Source: Loripinus fragilis
Taxonomy: Eukaryota; Mollusca; Bivalvia; Lucinida; Lucinidae
Reading direction: 5' to 3'
DNA length: 64,000 bases
Assembly: GCA_964019695.1 (NCBI GenBank)
Contig: OZ026515.1
Span: forward strand, 143,600,152-143,664,151
Program-made: the position numbers and the translations under genes
Shown here: one piece after another, positions 1 to 49,411 of the stretch
Layout: every line of letters starts with the position of its first letter
How positions within the stretch are numbered: position 1 is the stretch's first letter
Notes under the pieces: model-generated
Told to the model about the DNA's origin: nothing
Database searches by the model: none
Seen by the model: only the letters and a program-made list of their open reading frames with translations

Positions 1-238
1 TTTTGTTTATCTAAACCTGTGTGAACCTTTGGAGATTCTAAGAGCAATGGAGTTGATCAAAAAGTTCTGAGTCAACTCATTTGTAAAAAAGAAGCCCGAT
101 GTTCTATCATTTGCTAATATCCTAATTTCCCTGAATATCATGAGGCCTGTTGCTTAGCTACCATTCCTATAAATTCAACAATTGTTCTGGTAGGCCTACC
201 TGAAAAGACAAAGAACATCATACTTGTAACATCTCAAA

Positions 239-429
239 TGATTTGATTCTTTACGTCCCAGTCAACAATATTTCAGTTATGTCAGGACGGGTCTTCCTTG
301 ATTGAACCAGTACTAAGGTAGGATTAATGTGTTTTGCTCAAGGAGACAATGCAGTGATGCTGGTGAGGCTCGAACCTGCAACCCCTTGATCTCAAGACAA
401 GCACTCTACCACTGAGCCAGTGCACTCCC
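239..429 (-). mobile_element. SINE-A copy (tRNA-derived)
   Basis: Reverse-oriented copy: 3' tail side at 239, tRNA-like head ending near 429 with B-box GGTTCGAGCCTC and A-box-like TGGCTCAGTGG degenerate. Same family as 9760-9963 and 17911-18118. Confidence 0.8.
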
Positions 430-667
430 GTAAAACTGTTTCAAATCACATAGATAATCTAAAGAGGGTTCTGCCTCTGATTCATTTTAAGTCAATGAAA
501 ACTTTTGTTCCATTTGTGATATGTAATAAATAGAAATGTATAGTACATATCACAGATGTAACCTGAATTTTCATTGGCTAGAAGTGATTAATATGCAGGT
601 CACTATTCTGCAATAGTTGCAAGAGCGGGCGCTATCATGTTATACTCAATTCATCATAACTTTATTC
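430..667. other. Unresolved DNA with a dispersed-repeat fragment
   Basis: About 550-640 resembles 59815-59920 (TTTTCATTGG, CAGGTCACTATTCTGCAATAG). No gene seen here or in 1-238. Confidence 0.5.
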
Positions 668-795
668 AACTCCTGCCATTCCTTTCATAAGTATGGCTTT
701 CTGTTTATTAAATATCCCCACATCCTTGTTAGACATAACACCTACTATATCTTGGTGTAGCCACATCCTGTATGGCCACTTTGAGTACAATTAGA
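668..795 (-). pseudogene. Degenerate sixth copy of the LAP3 penultimate exon
   Basis: Weak similarity in the same orientation as the array: CTACACCAAGATATAG and GTTATGTCTAACAAGGATG are recognisable, followed by stops. It was continuous with the 117-bp array before the element at 796-1496 inserted. Confidence 0.75.
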
Positions 796-1496
796 TAGTG
801 TTGTATCGATGATCGATTATAATCGATGATCAATCGAAAATTTCTTTCGATTCTACCAATCGACTGTGTTTTGTAATAATCGATTATAATCGAAAAGATT
901 CACATCTGACCCTCTTGTAGGCTACTATTCTAAATTTGGAACTTTGCTACAAGAAAATGCAATCCGTAAATTCGAAGGTTTATAGAATGTGAGGAATAAA
1001 GAAATAAACTGTAGCCTGGTTTGCTGACTCCTAAAAAGAGTGAAAACTCTGATGAAATGCCACAAAATGAGGCATTTTATCAGGGTATACACTGTTTGCT
1101 ATTAAGGACATAAAAGATCTTCAGAGAAAGAAATATTTATTTGGGAATGATAACCTGTGACCCCTTGATGTTTACAATGGACCTTCCCAAGTTTATTGTT
1201 TCAGGGAAAATCCATAAATGTATAAAGGGTTTAAAATGACAATGGCTGTTAATTTGAGTTTGCTGTCAGCACCAGTTGTGGAATTTGATACTGTACATAA
1301 AATAGCATGACACTGACGCTTACAATTTTTATAAAGATAAGAGTTTCAAGCAGTACAAGGGTAGACATTCTATCGGATGGAACCTGTGTTTCCCTTTCAT
1401 TTGATAATTTTCGATTATAATCGATCATCAATTGAAACCTCCTGAACGATTATTTTTAATGATTGATTATGAAAATCCAATAATCGAACAACACTA
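796..1496. mobile_element. Non-autonomous hAT-like element, 8-bp TSD
   Basis: Ends TAGTGTTGTATCGATGATCG and CGAACAACACTA are inverted repeats rich in ATCGAT/ATAATCGAT motifs. It is flanked by perfect 8-bp duplications CAATTAGA at 788-795 and 1497-1504, as expected for hAT elements. No transposase ORF is visible in its 701 bp. Confidence 0.85.
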
Positions 1497-1504
1497 CAAT
1501 TAGA

Positions 1505-2088
1505 TTCCTTATGTACCTGCCATTCTTTTCCCTAAGTAAGGAACCTCATCCTTTTTAGACATAACACCTGCTATATCTAAGTGTAGCCAGTTCTTGTAAG
1601 GCCACTCTTAGTACAATTAGTTCCCTTATTTATCTACCATTCCTTTCCCTAAGCAAGGAACCTCATCCTTGTTAGACATAACACCAGCTATATCTTAGTG
1701 TAGCCAGTTCTTGTCAGGCCACTCTGAGTACAATAAGATTCCTTATTTACCTTTCATTCCTTTCCCTAAGCAAGGAAACTCATCCTTTTTAGACATAACA
1801 CCAGCTATATCTTAGTGTAGCCAGTTCTTGTCAGGCCACTCTTAGTACAATTAGTTCCCTTATTTACCTTTCATTCCTTTCCCTAAGCAAGGAAACTCAT
1901 CCTTTTTAGACATAACACCAGCTATATCTTAGTGTAGCCAGTTATTGTCAGGCCACTCTTAGTACAATTAGTTCCCTTATTTACCTTTCATTCCTTTCCC
2001 TAAGCAAGGAAACTCATCCTTTTTAGACATAACACCTGCTATATCTAAGTGTAGCCAGCTCTTGTAAGGCCACTCTTAGCACAACTAG
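1505..2088 (-). repeat. Tandem array of five LAP3 exon-derived units, 117 bp each
   Basis: Five head-to-tail units (about 1505-1620, 1621-1737, 1738-1854, 1855-1971, 1972-2088), each about 91 bp of exon-like sequence plus about 26 bp of flank. All resemble the LAP3 exon at 3463-3556. Units 1 and 5 stay open (KNWLHLDIAGVMSKKDEVPY in unit 1). Units 2-4 share a TAA stop in place of the Leu codon in WLHLD. Units 1, 3, 4 and 5 keep a GT donor after the exon-like part; unit 2 has lost it. None has the pyrimidine-rich acceptor of the real exon. The 26-bp spacing is too short to be spliced out as an intron. Confidence 0.88.
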
Positions 2089-2094
2089 AATTGT

Positions 2095-3400
2095 CAAAGA
2101 ATCTAACTTTATGCTTTGCATGCAGTAAAAATGCCAAGGTTCTCAAGATATTGAGCGGAAATGTAATTCTGACATCAATCAAGGGCCATAACTCTGTTAC
2201 AAATTTGGGAAAAATGACAGCAAACAATCTCAATGTAGTCATTGTTAGTATAAATAGCTATATAAAGTTTGGTCAAAATCTGTCCATTTGTTCTCAAGAT
2301 ATTGAGCGGAAATGAAATTCTGGCATAAATCAAGGGCCATAACTCTGGTACAAGTTTGCCAAAAAAGATGAGTAACAATCCCAAGGTAGATCTTGTCAAT
2401 ATAAATGCTTATATAAAAATTGGTGAAATTCTGTCTATTTGTTCTCAAGATATTGAGCGGAAATATATATTTGGCATAAATCAAGGGTCATAACTCTGGT
2501 ACAAATGTATGAAAAATAATGTGTAACAATCCCAACGTAGATCTTGTCAATGAGAATGTATATATAAAATTTTGTGAAATTCTGTCCATTTGTTCTCAAG
2601 ATATTGAGCGGAAATGAAATTCAAGCATAAATCAAGGGCCATAACTCTGGTACAAGTTTGCGAAAAAGATGTGTAACAATCCCAACGTTAATCTTGTCAA
2701 TATGAATGCTTATATAAAATTTGGTGAAATTCGGTCAATTTGTTCTCAAGATATTGAGGGGAAATATATATTTGGCATAAATCAAGGGCCATACCTCTGG
2801 TACAAATGTGCAAAAAATGATGTGCAACAATCCCAATGTAGATCTTGTCAATATGAATGCATAATATATATAAAACATGGTGAAATTCTGCCTATTTCTC
2901 TCAAAATATTGAACAGAAACAATTTTTTCCATAAATCAAAGGCCATAACTCTCGTACAAATGTTCAAAAAATGATGGGTAACAATCCCAACGTAGATCTT
3001 GTCAATATGAATGCATATACAAAAATTTGGTGAAATTCTGTCAATTTATTCTCAAATAATGAACGGAAACAAAATTTCCACGTAAATCAAAGGCCATAAC
3101 TCTGGTACAAATGTGAGAAAAATGATGTGTAACAATCCCAAAATGAGTCAAGAGCATGAAAGAATGAAAGAGAAATGTAAATAAACTGTAAACACTCTGA
3201 TAGATGCCTCTGGGATATCAAGGTAACTTGTAACAGGGGCTTATAAAATAAATGATCAAAACACACACAAAAAAACAACAAAAAAAACAATCCCAATGTA
3301 GATCTTGTCAATATGAATGCATATATAAAATTTTATGAAATTTTATCAATTTGTTCTCAAGATATTGAGTGGAAACGAAATTGTGACAGAATGACGGACA
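2095..3400. repeat. 151-bp satellite, about eight units
   Basis: Anchored on TCTCAAGATATTGAGCGG at 2141, 2292, 2443, 2594, 2744, 2899, 3050 and 3355. Each unit also contains AAATCAAGGGCCATAACTCT and CAATCCCAACGTAGATCTTG. The last interval is longer because of about 150 bp of unrelated sequence at 3135-3290. Short apparent ORFs here are repeat shadows. Confidence 0.9.
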
Positions 3401-3462
3401 ACCCAAATTCAATATAGCCACCCCTTTTTCAAAGCCGGGCTATAATAAGATTCCTTTTTTAC

Positions 3463-40557
<37,095 letters not shown>

Positions 40558-40610
40558 CTGAAACAATATATCTCATCATAAGGACAAATATAAATTCTGT
40601 GAAGTTCATA

Positions 40611-40903
40611 GCATGCGCGGATCCAGAAAGTTTTGTCAGAGGGGGTCCAACTTTGACAACGTTTTTTTTTTAGTTGACCAAGGGAGGGAGGATCACTAAA
40701 AGCGCGCCATCATCGGCCCACCAGAGAAACGCCATTAAATGGCGTTTCGCTGGCGTGCCAATGATGGCCCAACATTGAATGATGGCTTGGCAGCTGCGAT
40801 TTTTCAGGGGATCTGGACCTGTATTGCTAGAAAACCCTATATTTTTGTGGTTTTTCAGGGGAGGTCCCGACCCCTGTCCCCCCCTCTGGATCCGCACATG
40901 CAT
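40611..40903. mobile_element. MITE with GCGGATCCAGA ends
   Basis: CATGCGCGGATCCAGAAAG and CCTCTGGATCCGCACATGC are inverted ends. The centre is a palindrome, GAGAAACGCCATTAAATGGC. It sits just upstream of the first recognised LAP3 exon. Confidence 0.75.
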
Positions 40904-40914
40904 AGTGGGTAGGT

Positions 40915-41010
40915 TTTATTTGTTTAATTTGATTTTTTACGTTCCAGACAAAAAAATCAGTAATGTTGGGACGGGTCTTCCTGTGTTTAACCAGTGCTAA
41001 GCAAGGATTA
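40915..41010 (-). mobile_element. SINE-A 3' fragment
   Basis: TTGATTTTTTACGTTCCAGA through GTTTAACCAGTGCTAAGCAA; the head is absent. Confidence 0.75.
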
Positions 41011-41041
41011 TATATAGTGGGTGGAAGGTAGTCTTCAAAGG

Positions 41042-41616
41042 GGTACGTGCATTAAGGGGCTATTTTGGCCCCCTCTAAAGCCAAAAACTGAAAGTTGCCT
41101 TTCACCAATTTCATCCTATTGGTTTATTAGAAGAATAGCCCAAGTGTAAAATTCTGGCATTTATTTTACTTTTACCGGTTGCTATGGTAACCAAAATGGC
41201 CGACAAAGTAGGCTTAAAATAGAGAAATTGCCATTTTAGGCCAAATTTGAGGCTTTTGGAGACCGATTTTTTAAGAATTAGATATCAGCACAAGCAAATA
41301 CCAAAAAAACCTTTTAATATATTGTGTGCTGTGATAATTCTCATCATCTGTTAAAATATTTATTTGGTATTTGCTTGTGCTCTATATTAATTCCTATGTT
41401 ACATGTCTCAAATTTGCGCCAAAATGGTCATTTTCCTATTTTCAGCCTATTTTGGCGGGCATTTTTGTAACCATAGCAACCGTAAAAGTCGAATCAATAC
41501 CATAACTTTACACTTCGGCTATTGTTCTAATAAACTTATAAGAAGAAACTTGTGAAGAGCAACTTTTATTTTTTGACCTCATAGGGGGGGCAAAATAGCC
41601 TCTTAATGCACGTACC
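41042..41616. mobile_element. 575-bp imperfect palindrome element
   Basis: Ends GGTACGTGCATTAAGGGGCT and GCCTCTTAATGCACGTACC. Interior arms GGTTGCTATGGTAACCAAAA and TTTTTGTAACCATAGCAACC pair. Confidence 0.82.
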
Positions 41617-41619
41617 TCT

Positions 41620-42500
41620 TTGTTTTGGTTAGAATCGATATATATATTTTACCTGTGCCTGCAAAACAAGAATAAAACTGACATTACCGAGTAATCACTA
41701 TGTTCTTTTATTCTTTTTCATGGAAAAATGTAGTATAAATCAATATAAAAAAGGAAGTGTCTCTGAGTACCTTTAGACCCCGAGTCATATTTTAAAGGGA
41801 TGTTCACCCACAAAGCTCATTAATTTTGTGGGAAGTCTAAGCACACAAATGCAACTATTTTACAGTTAGTTACTACTGATATGGATTTTGTTTTTCATAT
41901 GTCTAAAAAAAGTGGGGGGAACAGACATGTTGTTGGGAAAAGGTGGCTATTTTCGATTGGGAATTGGGCCAAATTTCGGGCCCCTAGAGAAAGGCAGAAA
42001 ATCCCCTGCAGGCCTGATCTGTGTTGGAACTGTTTGCATTGTGCAGATAACACAACAAGAACATGTAGGTAAACTGAAAGAGTTGATAATTTTAATGGAT
42101 ATCCGACAAACCAGTATAGGTCTGCAGTATTTTAGAATTTAATAATCATTTCTAAATAGAGAAAAATTACAAAAAAGCGTAAAATATAACAAAGCTTTGT
42201 GATCATTTTAGGGGTTTCTACAAATAGATTTTGATTAAATATTCAATGATTGGTTACTTGATTTGAACTGATGATTGATTATATAACTTCACTAAGGGAT
42301 ACAAGCCTGTATCCCTATAGTCCACTGAGGATTGGCTCCGGGCACGACTCAAAACTTTCACCTTTCTTTTTGTATCCTTCAGCATCCTCTTGTGAGGATT
42401 ATAAGCTGCGCATGTCAAAGACAAGTATGATAGAAGAATGGTAAAATGAGCTTAGTAAGGATAAAAAGCATGATAGTGTTATTATGAGGAAGAAGTTCAA
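41620..42500. other. Intergenic or LAP3 first-intron DNA
   Basis: 41905-42010 is a fragment of the GGGAAAA dispersed repeat. The rest shows nothing recognisable. Confidence 0.5.
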
Positions 42501-42503
42501 GGC

Positions 42504-42694
42504 ACAGGTTTAGATAAACAAAAATTTTCAGCGTAAAATTGTAAATATTTTCTTACCCATAAATTTTAACATGTGTTTTGGGTGCTCAAAAGAACCATCT
42601 CATTGAGACGGTTCTTTTGAGTACCCACAACATATGTTTTGGTTGAGAAATAAGAAAATTAAATTTTCGTTACACACTCTTAACTAACGTCCTG
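42504..42694. mobile_element. Hairpin MITE, well preserved
   Basis: CAGGTTTAGATAAACAAAAA, centre AAAGAACCATCTCATTGAGA then CGGTTCTTTTGAGTACCC, right end CTCTTAACTAACGTCCTG. Confidence 0.88.
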
Positions 42695-42819
42695 TCAAAG
42701 CTGATAAAAACAGTACTCATTGCAGACAAAAACAAAATAGTACATAATACCAGCCTCCCAAGGAAAGATGTTTACTGTTGATGGTAAAACTCTGTTGGAG
42801 AAAACATATAAAAGCTTAA

Positions 42820-43059
42820 CACTTAAAGCACCAATCGCAACAAAATTTGTTTGCTTTTCTCGTCTGCTGAAATGTTTAAGAAGCCTCTATGGCAAACAGT
42901 GTGGACCCAGATCAGACTGCTCCTATAGGAGCAGTCTGTTCTGGGTCCATGCTGTTTGTTTCTATACTTAATTTGTCAGTAATGTTAGGCAATTATTTGC
43001 AGCAGACGACTTCGGCAGACGACATTTTCAGATGCATTTTTTTCTTGGCACTTTAAGGG
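42820..43059. mobile_element. TTAA-site MITE
   Basis: TTAA at 42816-42819 and 43060-43063. CACTTAAAGCACCAATCGCA ... TTGGCACTTTAAGGG; centre GACTGCTCCTATAGGAGCAG. Confidence 0.87.
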
Positions 43060-43063
43060 TTAA

Positions 43064-43538
43064 TTAATTAAGAGAGAGAGTCTTAAAAGACTAAAGGACA
43101 AACGACAGGAAAAGAATTAATGTAATTAAAGAGTAGATCAATCAAACTAGATTGAAACACTTAGATTTGGTAATAAAATTATGAAAAGCCATAAAAATAT
43201 TGAGATTTTGTTCTATTGTTTTCATGTAACAAAATGTTTAAATTAGGATTACAAATGGCAAATACACAGGTATGCATGTCCCTTCGAATAAGATTGTATT
43301 GGTTACACTAAAAAACAAAGAAGTGGAAAGGGTCTGCCCAGGCCTTCAGATTTATGGTGGGCCCGGGTCATTGTCCCATGTATTTAAAATATGGCCCATC
43401 TTTTTCCAAGGCAGTGGGCCCAGTGGACCCATCCTTTTTCTTTGTGAAAAAATCTCACTTTTATAAAAATATTCATCTTACTGCGAGTCTACTAACTACT
43501 AACTCCACAAAACAGAAAGTACATGTAGGTTGTCAATA
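43064..43538. other. Unresolved DNA
   Basis: No gene or matched repeat seen. 43330-43450 carries GGGCCC-rich sequence (GGTGGGCCCGGGTCATTGTC) that partly echoes 43800-43860. Confidence 0.45.
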
Positions 43539-43706
43539 CAGTAAAACATGTCTTTCGCAGCCACTAAAAAAAGACAAAATCAAAATCTTAATGACAAATG
43601 GTAGCTTAATGAAGGTCAAAAGGATTGCAGAATGTTCCCCTTTTGACCTGCATTAAGCGATAATTGGTCTTCTTTTTTGAGTGGCTGCTTAAGGCATGTT
43701 TTACTG
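43539..43706. mobile_element. TA-site MITE (CAGTAAAACATG family)
   Basis: CAGTAAAACATGTCTTTCGC and AAGGCATGTTTTACTG, flanked by TA; inner arms GCAGCCACTAAAAAAAGAC and TTTTTTGAGTGGCTGC pair. Confidence 0.87.
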
Positions 43707-43709
43707 TAT

Positions 43710-44870
43710 AATCAGCATGTATGCATTCCAGTGTCTGTGTCAGTGTGTATGTGAAGTATACTACCCAAATGTTAACTGTGGTTAGTTTGGTATGCTTAGG
43801 CCCATCATTTCAGAAAATGACCCACCATTTTTTGCTCCATGGGTCGCTTCGGCCCACCAATCTTGAAAAAAATATGAAGCCTGTCTGCCAATTTCCAGCC
43901 CAAGGTATTTTCTGTGTATCTGTATCTGCCAGACACTCCTTACACCTCAAGAAGAGAATTACATGTATGGAGTGCGCACAGAAATGGCAATAAAAAATGA
44001 GTCAAAATAAAAAGAATATATCATGAGAAAACAAAAACAAGTATGGAATTTGGAGTTTCATCTGTATTTTCCAGTACTATAATTATTGTTGAGAAGTGAT
44101 CAAGCTGTATGTAAGACTGACATGACTAAAAGTTCTAGATGGTAGAAGATGTAATAATGATGATGATGAATGATTGGTATTATTGGAGCTTCAGCCCAGC
44201 TCAGAGTGCTTCCACCTGGGCTGGACAGCTGATCAAGTTAAGGGGCAGGTTGTTCCATAGTCTTGTGGTTCTTGGGAGGAAGGAATGTCTATGAGTATCA
44301 ATCTATCTATATGTACTGCTGCATGCTCATACAACTGAGTCTTTTGCGCAAAGTGTGTGAGGATAAAAGCAAAAAAAACTGGATAGTGAGAGTTAAAAGT
44401 GTGAGATTATAAGTAAGAATAAGGAGATAGTGTTAGTAAGTTAGTGTGAGTGAGCTAAAAGGATAAAAACAGCTAGATGTTAGCTTCTATGGCCATGAAT
44501 AACTGATCTTGCTCACTTCTCTCTTGAAGGAGTCAAGATCATCTAAGACACTTGATGGGAGCCCGTTCCACAAAATGAGCCATTGGAAAAAAGGAATACC
44601 TGTAATAATTAAATGAAACATGTACCTGGGGGAATCTAAGTTGGTGCATATTGCGAGTGAATGGGATGCTTGAAGAATGATGGCATGGGTACTGCAACAA
44701 AGCCATTGTATATCTTAAACTAGAATTCTGAGAATCAGATGTGTCACCTGGCCAAACAGAAGTCAACTAAGGCAAATTTGTTGATTTTTATCCCGGGCGA
44801 AGGGTTATTTTAGAGAAACTAATAATTCACAAAACATAAATCCCATTTCTCTAACCCCTCAGGGATGTGT
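43710..44870. other. Unresolved intergenic DNA
   Basis: 44210-44290 (GGTTGTTCCATAGTCTTGTG) and 44565-44595 (GTTCCACAAAATGAGCCATT) are short blocks that look like two diverged copies of one unit. No gene supported. Confidence 0.4.
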
Positions 44871-44879
44871 GTAAGGTCA

Positions 44880-45511
44880 AAGTATTTGCTTCTATGTTAG
44901 TCCATACTTAATTTGATATTTGACATTCAGATTTTTTTTTACCTTTTAATCCAACCCACAGGTTGTTGGTGTGTGTAAGGAGAGAATATGTGCTTGCATG
45001 GTGCTCTATGCTCCATTCCCTTTAATTTGTTATGCAACATGACCATGTTCTGAAAAAGTTGAATTTTGACCTTTTGACCCCTAGGGTCAGGTAGGGGAAG
45101 GGGGGCAATGGGCTAAATATTTGCTACCAAGTTGCTGCATTTGTGGTTCCCTTTAATTTGATATGCAATATGACCATGTTCTGAAAAGGTTGAATTTTGA
45201 CCCCATCCCCTTGGGTCATGAAGAATTTTGACCCCATCCCCTAGGGTCATGGGGGGAGCGGGTATGCATGCAAAATATTTGCTACCATGTTGCTGCATTC
45301 ATGACTCCCTTTGATTTGTTGATATGCAACATGACCATGTTCTGAAAAAGTTGACTTTTGACGAATTGACCCCATCCCCCTAGGGTCTGCGGGCAAAGTA
45401 TTTGCTAACACGCTGCTGCATTTGGTGATTCCCTTAAATTTGATATGCAACATGACCACATTCTGAAAAAGATGAAATTTGACCTATTGACCCCATCCCC
45501 AGGGTCTGTGT

Positions 45512-45542
<31 letters not shown>

Positions 45543-46495
45543 GGGATAGGGGGTCTGCGGGCAATTTGATATGCAACATGACCATGTTCTGAAAAAGTTG
45601 AATTTAGACCTACAGACCCCATCCCCAGGGTCGGGGGGGGGGGGGGGGGCAATTTTTGCTACCAGGTTGCTGCATTCATGATTCTCGTTATTTTGATATG
45701 CAACATGACAATGTTCTAAAAAGTTGTATTTTTACCTACTGACCCCATCCCCAGGGTCGGGTGGGGGGCGGGGGTAGGGTTCTGTGGGCAACATATTTGC
45801 TACCATGCTCCACCAACAGGCCTTTGATCGAAAATCACATTTGATATGATTCATATTTATTGTACTTGCCAGCATGCGAAATTTCAGTAAAAAAAATTAA
45901 CAACTTACTGAGTCATTGCGAAATTTAAATATTCCACCTTTGACCCCACCTAAGGGGTCAGGGGGTGGGGTGAAATTTTAATCACTGTCATGCTTATCTA
46001 CAGGCACTGGGTAATCATGGCCTATAGTGATAAGTTGGCAGATATTAAAGTTTTGGAGAAATGTGAAGTTTATTCCACAAAAAAAGCCAATATAGCTTTT
46101 GCATTATCCTAAACCTAAGTCAAAAAGAGCCATAACTCAGTCAAAAGTTTGCGAATGACCTCCAAATTCGAAATTGATCTGTATTTTATGTTGCAGCTTT
46201 ACCCTTCTGTAAAATTTGAAAGAAATTATTGCATCCCTACAAAAGTTATTGATCGGAAACCTCAAATTGACAATTTAGCCAAAATCTAAGTCAAAAAAGG
46301 GCCATAACTCAGTCAAAATTTAGCATATTACCAATATTTAATGATGCTTGACCATTTTGTAAAATTTAAATGAAATTAATGCATCCTTTCAAGAGTTATT
46401 GATTGGAAACCAAAAGTGTGACGCCGCGGAAGCGGACGATGCCATGCCGGAGTCATGATCCCTATGTGTCATCCTTGCTTCACAGGCGACACAAA
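44880..46495. repeat. ACCATGTTGCTGCATT satellite, second block
   Basis: Units of about 115-140 bp as at 32410-32998, then a tail (45905-46490) matching 34955-35395. G-runs and GT runs at 45507-45546 and 45634-45649 differ in length between units. Contains the empty site for the element at 33874-34950. Confidence 0.85.
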
Positions 46496-46499
46496 AAGG

Positions 46500-47680
46500 G
46501 TACCATGGTTTCTTGCTGGTGTTCATAAAGAGGGATAAACTTTCAATAAATATAAGACTACAGTCTTAACTTTTAGATAGTATATTGGTTACAATTGCTT
46601 TTTGAAGAAAAAATTACAGATTTGCAGAGAAATAATGGAGAAATGATTATCTTCAGCAAATGTCAGTTCGTAAAGCTCAGCCTGGACAACTTATTTCTAA
46701 TGTATACATTTACCTGTATGTTGGTTACCAGTCCATGTAGGAGGTGGACAAAACAAGGAAATATCCGTGTATCACGGAGTCACGGATAATTACCGAAATG
46801 TCCATAGTACTGTGTACAAAACACGGAACATTCAGATTCTTTTGACAAACCACAGATTGGTTACAGAAAATGGCCCAACGCCACAATGTCACAACCATGG
46901 AAAATAAAAGTCTGTGAATTCTTTGAAATGTTAACTATAAATTATTCAACACCAACACAAATGTTTTTATTAAATATTCTTTAATATTCAATGTTTCCCC
47001 ATTTTGGCTTCTTCAGGAATAATAATAAACAAGTAAATGACGTGACGCACCGCAAAAACCTTAAGATGTTGCGTACAACATGCGACAGTGCGCCGTCAGA
47101 TATGTAACCTACAAATTAGCAGGAAAAATTAAGTAAAATGAAAACAGAACTAGGGTACATCAATACTGTGGTATTGACAAGCCCAGCACTGAACTCTACG
47201 GCTGCTAAATGCTATTAAACGTCTATAGCTGCATGTAGTCCGCTGATTCTTAAAAAAAAACATATATATAGCAAACAGAGTAGAACCAGATCAGACTGCT
47301 CCCCTAGGTTCAGTCTGCTCAGGGTCCACACTGCCCAATAAACATGCAGCAAATAATTCATGACCTGAGCATATACATACAGCGGACGACTACAGCTGAC
47401 CGCATATAAGAAAATATTTGTTTGTTTGATTGGATTCTTTACGTCCCAGTCAACAGTTTTTCAGTGATATTGGGGCGGGTCTTCCAGGGTTGAACCAGTA
47501 CTAAGCAAGGATAAATGTGTCTTGCTCAAGGACACAACAAAGTGATGCCGGTGAGGCTCGAACCATAAGAAAATAAACAGTGTAGGGCCGGATCAGAGTG
47601 CTCCTCTAGGATCAGTCTGACCAAGGTCCACACTGCCTAAAAACACGCAGAAAAAGTTCTTACCATGAGCATACACACAC
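46500..47680. repeat. Intergenic DNA with hairpins and SINE-A
   Basis: 47280-47335 and 47585-47630 are CAGACTGCTCC-type palindromes. 47419-47565 is a reverse SINE-A. 46730-46860 is rich in ATCACGG/ACACGG motifs that recur at 50440-50590. Confidence 0.65.
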
Positions 47681-49406
47681 CTCACGGGTGGTAAACCTAG
47701 GAACTACCACGAAATTGTGTTAACGTAATTTTGTTCCCAAGCCACATCCGGGACACGTCGTGGTAGTTTCCAGGCCGAAAATTGGATAAAGAAAGGTTGG
47801 TGTCACTTTCATTTTTGTTTTATTTTACAACTTAGAACAAACAATGGTGAAATCCGACAATGTGGTTCCGTGTAAGTATATCTCAGCGTCCCCTCTAGCC
47901 CAAAATTTTGTTTGAAAAGTTATTTTCTTTCTTTTGGTACGTGTTTCCCCACTGAGCATCGGACCAACTTTCCCCAAAGTTCGAAGGATTTTAGCCCATA
48001 TCTGTCAAATTGAATGGAATTTGATATCATTTGACGATGGAAATGATAAAAAGACCCTGAATAAACATTTCTACACAGAAAAAAAATCTGAGCATTTACT
48101 CGTAAACGATTCATGCTCCATTCGTCCTGTGTGGTAGTTTCCAGCTCATCGTGGTAGTTAAAATGCTATCGTGGTAGTTTCCAAGACTTTGTAGGAATTT
48201 AGTAGTAGTTCGCATCAGCAGATTTCCACTATTCAGGGGCTACTTTATTTTTATAAAGACAGGGTGTGCGGGCCGAACCTTGAATACTCCTCTTATTCAT
48301 ACGAAGACCTTTTCAAATAACCTTTTGTCAGATAACAAATGACGACTGCCTGAATTTTAATTTTAGTTGGCTATTGAAATGATGAGAAGAATGAAAAGAA
48401 GGGATATTCACATTTTTTGTTTTTGAATAAACATGCTTTTTAATTATCAAATAACATGCCCGTTCATTGTCACACTCGCATGTATATAAAATGTGTCCCA
48501 ACCCGAGGATATTTCTCTTTTTTCCGAAGCGCAAGTACTAACAATACTTTGGGCCAGTAGTCTTAGCCTGCCATTTTATCTTAAAGCTGACTGAACATGG
48601 AACAACGTAGCGAGTGACGCAATTTTTTATATCATTTTTTTTGTCTGTTGCTTGGTCCACCACGGCTCAACTGATGACCTTTTGCTTTAGATTTCCAGAG
48701 GTGTTGTTTGGCAGTCCAGGGCATGGTCTCCACCTGTCAAGCATCACATTGAATCTCGAGTCCTCAGCTTAGCTTCCTCATGGTGTTGAAATGTGGTTTA
48801 TTTGTTTACCGTGGTAATTAATTGACGAGTTCGAGGGTTATCATGCGAAACAAACAACCACTATAATGTTTTGTAACACTTCAGAAACGTATCCTATAAA
48901 GTCTTGGAAACTACCACGATAGCATTTTAACTACCACGATGAGCTGGAAACTACCACACAGGACGAACGGGGCATGAATCGTTTACGAGTAAATGCTCAG
49001 ATTTTTTTTCTGTGCAGGAATGTTTATTCAGGGTCTTTTTATCATTTCCATCGTCAAATGATATCAAATTCCATTCAATTTGACAGATATGGGCTAAAAT
49101 CCTTCGATCTTTAGGGAAAGTTGGTCGGATGCTCAGTGGGGAAACACGTACCAAAAGAAAGAAAATAACTTTTCAAACAAAATTTTGGGCTAGAGGGGAC
49201 GCTGAGACATACTTACACGGAACCACATTGTCGGATTTCACCATTGTTTGTTCTAAGTTGTAAAATAAAACAAAAAATAAAAGTGACACCAACCTTTCTT
49301 TATCCAATTTTCGGCCTGGAAACTACCACGACGTGTCCCGGATGTGGCTTGGGAACAAAATTACGTTAACACAATTTCGTGGTAGTTCCTAGGTTTACCA
49401 CCCGTG
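47681..49406. mobile_element. 1.7-kb foldback element, 5-bp TSD CACCT, about 510-bp arms
   Basis: Begins CACGGGTGGTAAACCTAGGA and ends TCCTAGGTTTACCACCCGTG, flanked by CACCT at 47676-47680 and 49407-49411. The arms (47681-48195 and 48895-49406) are near-identical reverse complements; the spacer of about 700 bp is unrelated. Each arm encodes the same 67-residue reading frame starting MVRVSPLSI (47934-48137 plus strand, 48951-49154 minus strand) with a few substitutions. Each arm also has an ATGGTGAAATCCGACAATG start followed by a GTAAGT donor. TGGTAGTTTCC motifs repeat inside. No transposase recognised. Confidence 0.85.
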
Positions 49407-49411
49407 CACCT

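Noticed and set aside
2095..3400. CRISPR-like array
   Set aside because: Units are 151 bp, similar throughout with no unique spacers, and the window is animal DNA: an ordinary satellite.
41632..41700. Candidate LAP3 first exon on the minus strand (ATGTCAGTTTTATTC to a GTAAAA donor)
   Set aside because: The phase does not join the next exon, which must be entered in phase 0, and the peptide does not resemble LAP3 N-termini.
47934..49154. Two 67-codon frames as separate genes
   Set aside because: They are the two arms of one foldback element; identity between them follows from arm duplication.
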